In this document: positions 61,598-64,000 of the stretch, piece after piece
How positions within the stretch are numbered: the stretch's first letter is position 1
How the letters are laid out: each line of letters begins with the position of its first letter
Assembly: GCA_030737835.1 (NCBI GenBank)
Contig: CM060857.1
Location: forward strand, 6,946,746-7,010,745
DNA length: 64,000 nt
From: Acorus gramineus
Lineage: Eukaryota > Streptophyta > Magnoliopsida > Acorales > Acoraceae
Reading direction: 5' to 3'
Notes under the pieces: generated by a model
The model's input: only the letters and a program-made list of their open reading frames with translations
The model's database searches: none
Told to the model about the DNA's origin: nothing
Program-made: the position numbers and the translations under genes

Positions 61598-64000
61598 TGT
61601 CACGCCCCAGGGCGGCCGTCCCCGGGACGCGGCAAGTGTATACATGATATCAGCAGTCAATACAGGAGATCAATAATATACCCTAAACAACATCAACAAT
61701 TTCGACACAGACAACAAAGGGGCTGACATGATATATACACAAATAGCGGAAGCTAAAAGACTGAATCTGTAACTCAAAGACATATTACAGACTCGATACA
61801 CAATCAACTGTCCTGTGAGAGCCAATATATACAAAGACATCCAAATATAATACAAACGCGTGCCCAAGCACGGAATATAATAATACAAATCAAAAGGGAT
61901 GCTGATAGCCTCTAAAACTCGCGGGACGTGGCGCTGCTCCACTACTGATGAAGTCAATCGGGGAGCTCCTCCTCTAGATCCGACTCAGATAGCACTGGAG
62001 AATAATAATTATGCAAGGGGTGAGCCACACGCTCAGTGAACAGCACAACCCATGCATCACAATTTATATTAACCACCAGAAATTATTAACCACAATTTTA
62101 TTCAAGCCTCAAATTGGCAGGAACTAAACAATCCAGTGGGTCGCTATATCGCCGACCCACTACACCCTAACCCTCACCCCTCAATATGGTGACATAGGAT
62201 ATTGGGACTGATCACTACACAAATCCAGCGGGTCGCTACATCGCCGACCCACCACACCCTCACCCTCACCCCTCAATATGGTGACATAGGATATTGGGAC
62301 TGACTAGGCTGTTGGTCACCCTTGGTCCACCGATAGTCTCTCCTCCACTCCGTAGCCGCTTGGCCACTCCACATTCAGCACAGTCCGTCCCAAATCAGGA
62401 GGTGCCTACTGATGGGAGCCCTCTCACGGGACGGCCTTTCTAACGCTGGGGCAGTCTCTACACGGATCCAACGAAGGGAACAGAACAGCCTATCCATACG
62501 GATATGATCCACTCGGATCCGCCGACAACACATCTCAACAACTCTAATGCCATGAATTCTTTAGAATTCCCCAGGGCGCATAACCAAGATGCGGGGAATA
62601 TATAAGATAATAACAAGGTTATAATATTATTGGGAAAAGAAACCTTGGAGGCAGCATGAGGTCCCGATATAGGACATCCCGACAACCAAACAAGGAACAC
62701 GGAGTAGCCTAGCCCGGGTCTCAATGTTGACCTCGCAAGGCCCCTCCCTATAATATTATCTAAGACATGCTAATAATCATATGCTAGCATTTAATCTAAT
62801 GAATTAAACTAGTAGGACACATGCATGGTCGAGGCTTCCTAGCATGTGAACAGGGTAACAGATGCATGGCTCTTACACATGTCCTAAGGGTGCAAGTCCC
62901 TAACATGCACGGTCTAGGGTAGCATGCATACTACATTTTAATCATGCTTGCATGGATTACACATTACACAAGTTAATATTAACCATGGTGCCCCAGGGGA
63001 GGACGGTATACGCCAAGTGCATATAGCGCCTCCCAACTGGGTTGGGTTGTCCCACTCACCGATAGCCGGGTCGTCGCGCGACGTCTGTCAAGATCTGCAA
63101 AATAGGGTAATCAATTCGGTGAGTAAAATACACATTATACCAAAAATACTCTAAAAATACACAACACTCGAGCAAACGTACATACGGCCCGTACGCACGC
63201 GAGCTCGAGCACCCCAACTCAATCCCGAACCCCCGGGCAGCCGTACGCACGACCACCCGCCCCGGGCTCACAGCCGAGCCGTGGCCCGCGCGCCCAGCGC
63301 ACTACCGAGCCCCCCGCCCGCACGCCCGGACACTCTGCTGAGCCCCCCACCAGTGCATCGCGCGCTCACTGCGCCCCAGCGCAGCGACTCGCGCGCACAC
63401 CCGCACGCCCAGCACCCCGTGCGCACCCCGCGTGCACCACCCGCTCGCCACACCGCGCGCGCACAGCACGCCCTGCGCCCCTGCGCAGCGCTCCACGCGC
63501 ACGCCTCCGCACGGCGCCTAGCGCGCAGCATCCGCACGTGGCCCCGCACGCGCAACACGCACTGTGCCTCTGCGCAGCGCTCCTCGCGCACGCCCTCGCA
63601 CGGCGCCCAGTCGCAGCACCCGCACACTTCAGCTCCACCCGCGTGCACGCCCTCGCGTACGCCAACGCGCACGCCCGTGCTGCCCTGCCAGCATGCCCGA
63701 CAGCGCCCATCCCTGCACCTGCCTGCGCTGCCCTGCCTGCCGGCCAGCCAACCCGGGACAGCCCTACCACCTCCCCGACGGCCACCAATGGCCTCCAACC
63801 GCCACCAACCGCCACCAACGGCCACCCACAGCCACCCATACTCAAAAACACCCTCCTAACAATCATCTAAACAAGAAGGGAAGGAAAGAAAGCCTTACCC
63901 AAGGAAGGAAGGGAAGATCGGTTGCTCTTCGCGCACCGAAACACCTTCCCAAAGGCCACCACCACCAAGATCTCCTTCAGCCCTAAAAACAGCCAAATCA
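61598..64000 (-). mobile_element. Tekay-like LTR nested in the previous LTR, running off the window
   Basis: Starts TGTCACGCCCCAGGGCGGCC after ATTGG (61593-61597) and is collinear with the family to the window end, including two ACCCTC units (62130-62300), the 'ggtgccccaggggaggacgg' region near 62990 and the GC-rich minisatellite (63180-63760). Its long ORFs are repeat artefacts. Confidence 0.88.

Overview
The window is nuclear DNA of a flowering plant, probably a monocot. The basis is two ordinary intron-containing plant genes whose first exons are very GC-rich and later exons AT-richer, plus nested plant LTR retrotransposons (Tekay/Del-type and Tat-type Ty3/gypsy, Ty1/copia), hAT and Mutator-like DNA elements. 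There is no prokaryotic, organellar or CRISPR content, and no tRNA or rRNA gene was recognised.

Layout. 1-3114: the tail of a long GC-rich LTR of the Tekay-like family that dominates the right half. 5819-9847 (+): an intact five-exon beta-D-xylosidase gene (GH3, 765 codons) with a TATA box. 9.8-13.3 kb: repeats, including a 1.14 kb hAT-type element with an 8-bp target-site duplication (TSD). 13686-18968 (-): an intact four-exon membrane metallophosphoesterase gene (402 codons, Cdc1/TED1/PGAP5-like) whose classical metal-ligand motifs are largely altered. 19-26 kb: repeats, including a 941-bp hAT-type element with GGGTC-rich ends and a perfect 8-bp TSD, a foldback element with internal tandem repeats, and a 244-bp tandem duplication. 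26001-29422 (-): an internally deleted copia element. About 30.27-35.9 kb (-): a decayed MULE transposase/plant mobile domain (PMD) gene, split by a deletion derivative of a Tat-type retrotransposon (30663-33516, TSD ACTGT). About 36.0-38.13 kb (+): a truncated chromovirus LTR/gag. 38130-39383: a Tat LTR in the opposite orientation.

From about 40.2 kb to 61.0 kb a multi-exon PMD gene runs on the + strand. It can be read through its insertions because each complete one has an exact 5-bp TSD. The insertions are a full Tekay-like element (40859-51826, TSD TGAGG), a solo LTR (53617-60428, TSD AGGCC) that itself holds a second solo LTR (56481-59524, TSD ACATG), and a further LTR from 61009 with another nested in it from 61598 to the window end. 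The PMD gene lies antisense behind the polypurine-tract side of the Tat 3' LTR, so I read it as an accessory antisense ORF carried by a Tat element. It is now a pseudogene.

Only the xylosidase and the metallophosphoesterase look functional. The xylosidase would act on cell-wall xylan in the apoplast and the metallophosphoesterase in endomembranes. Nothing suggests they work together. The most unusual structures are the antisense PMD gene with its serial insertions, an array of short GGCGGCTA/TAGCCGCC hairpins in the Tat LTRs, and the GC-rich minisatellite-bearing LTRs.
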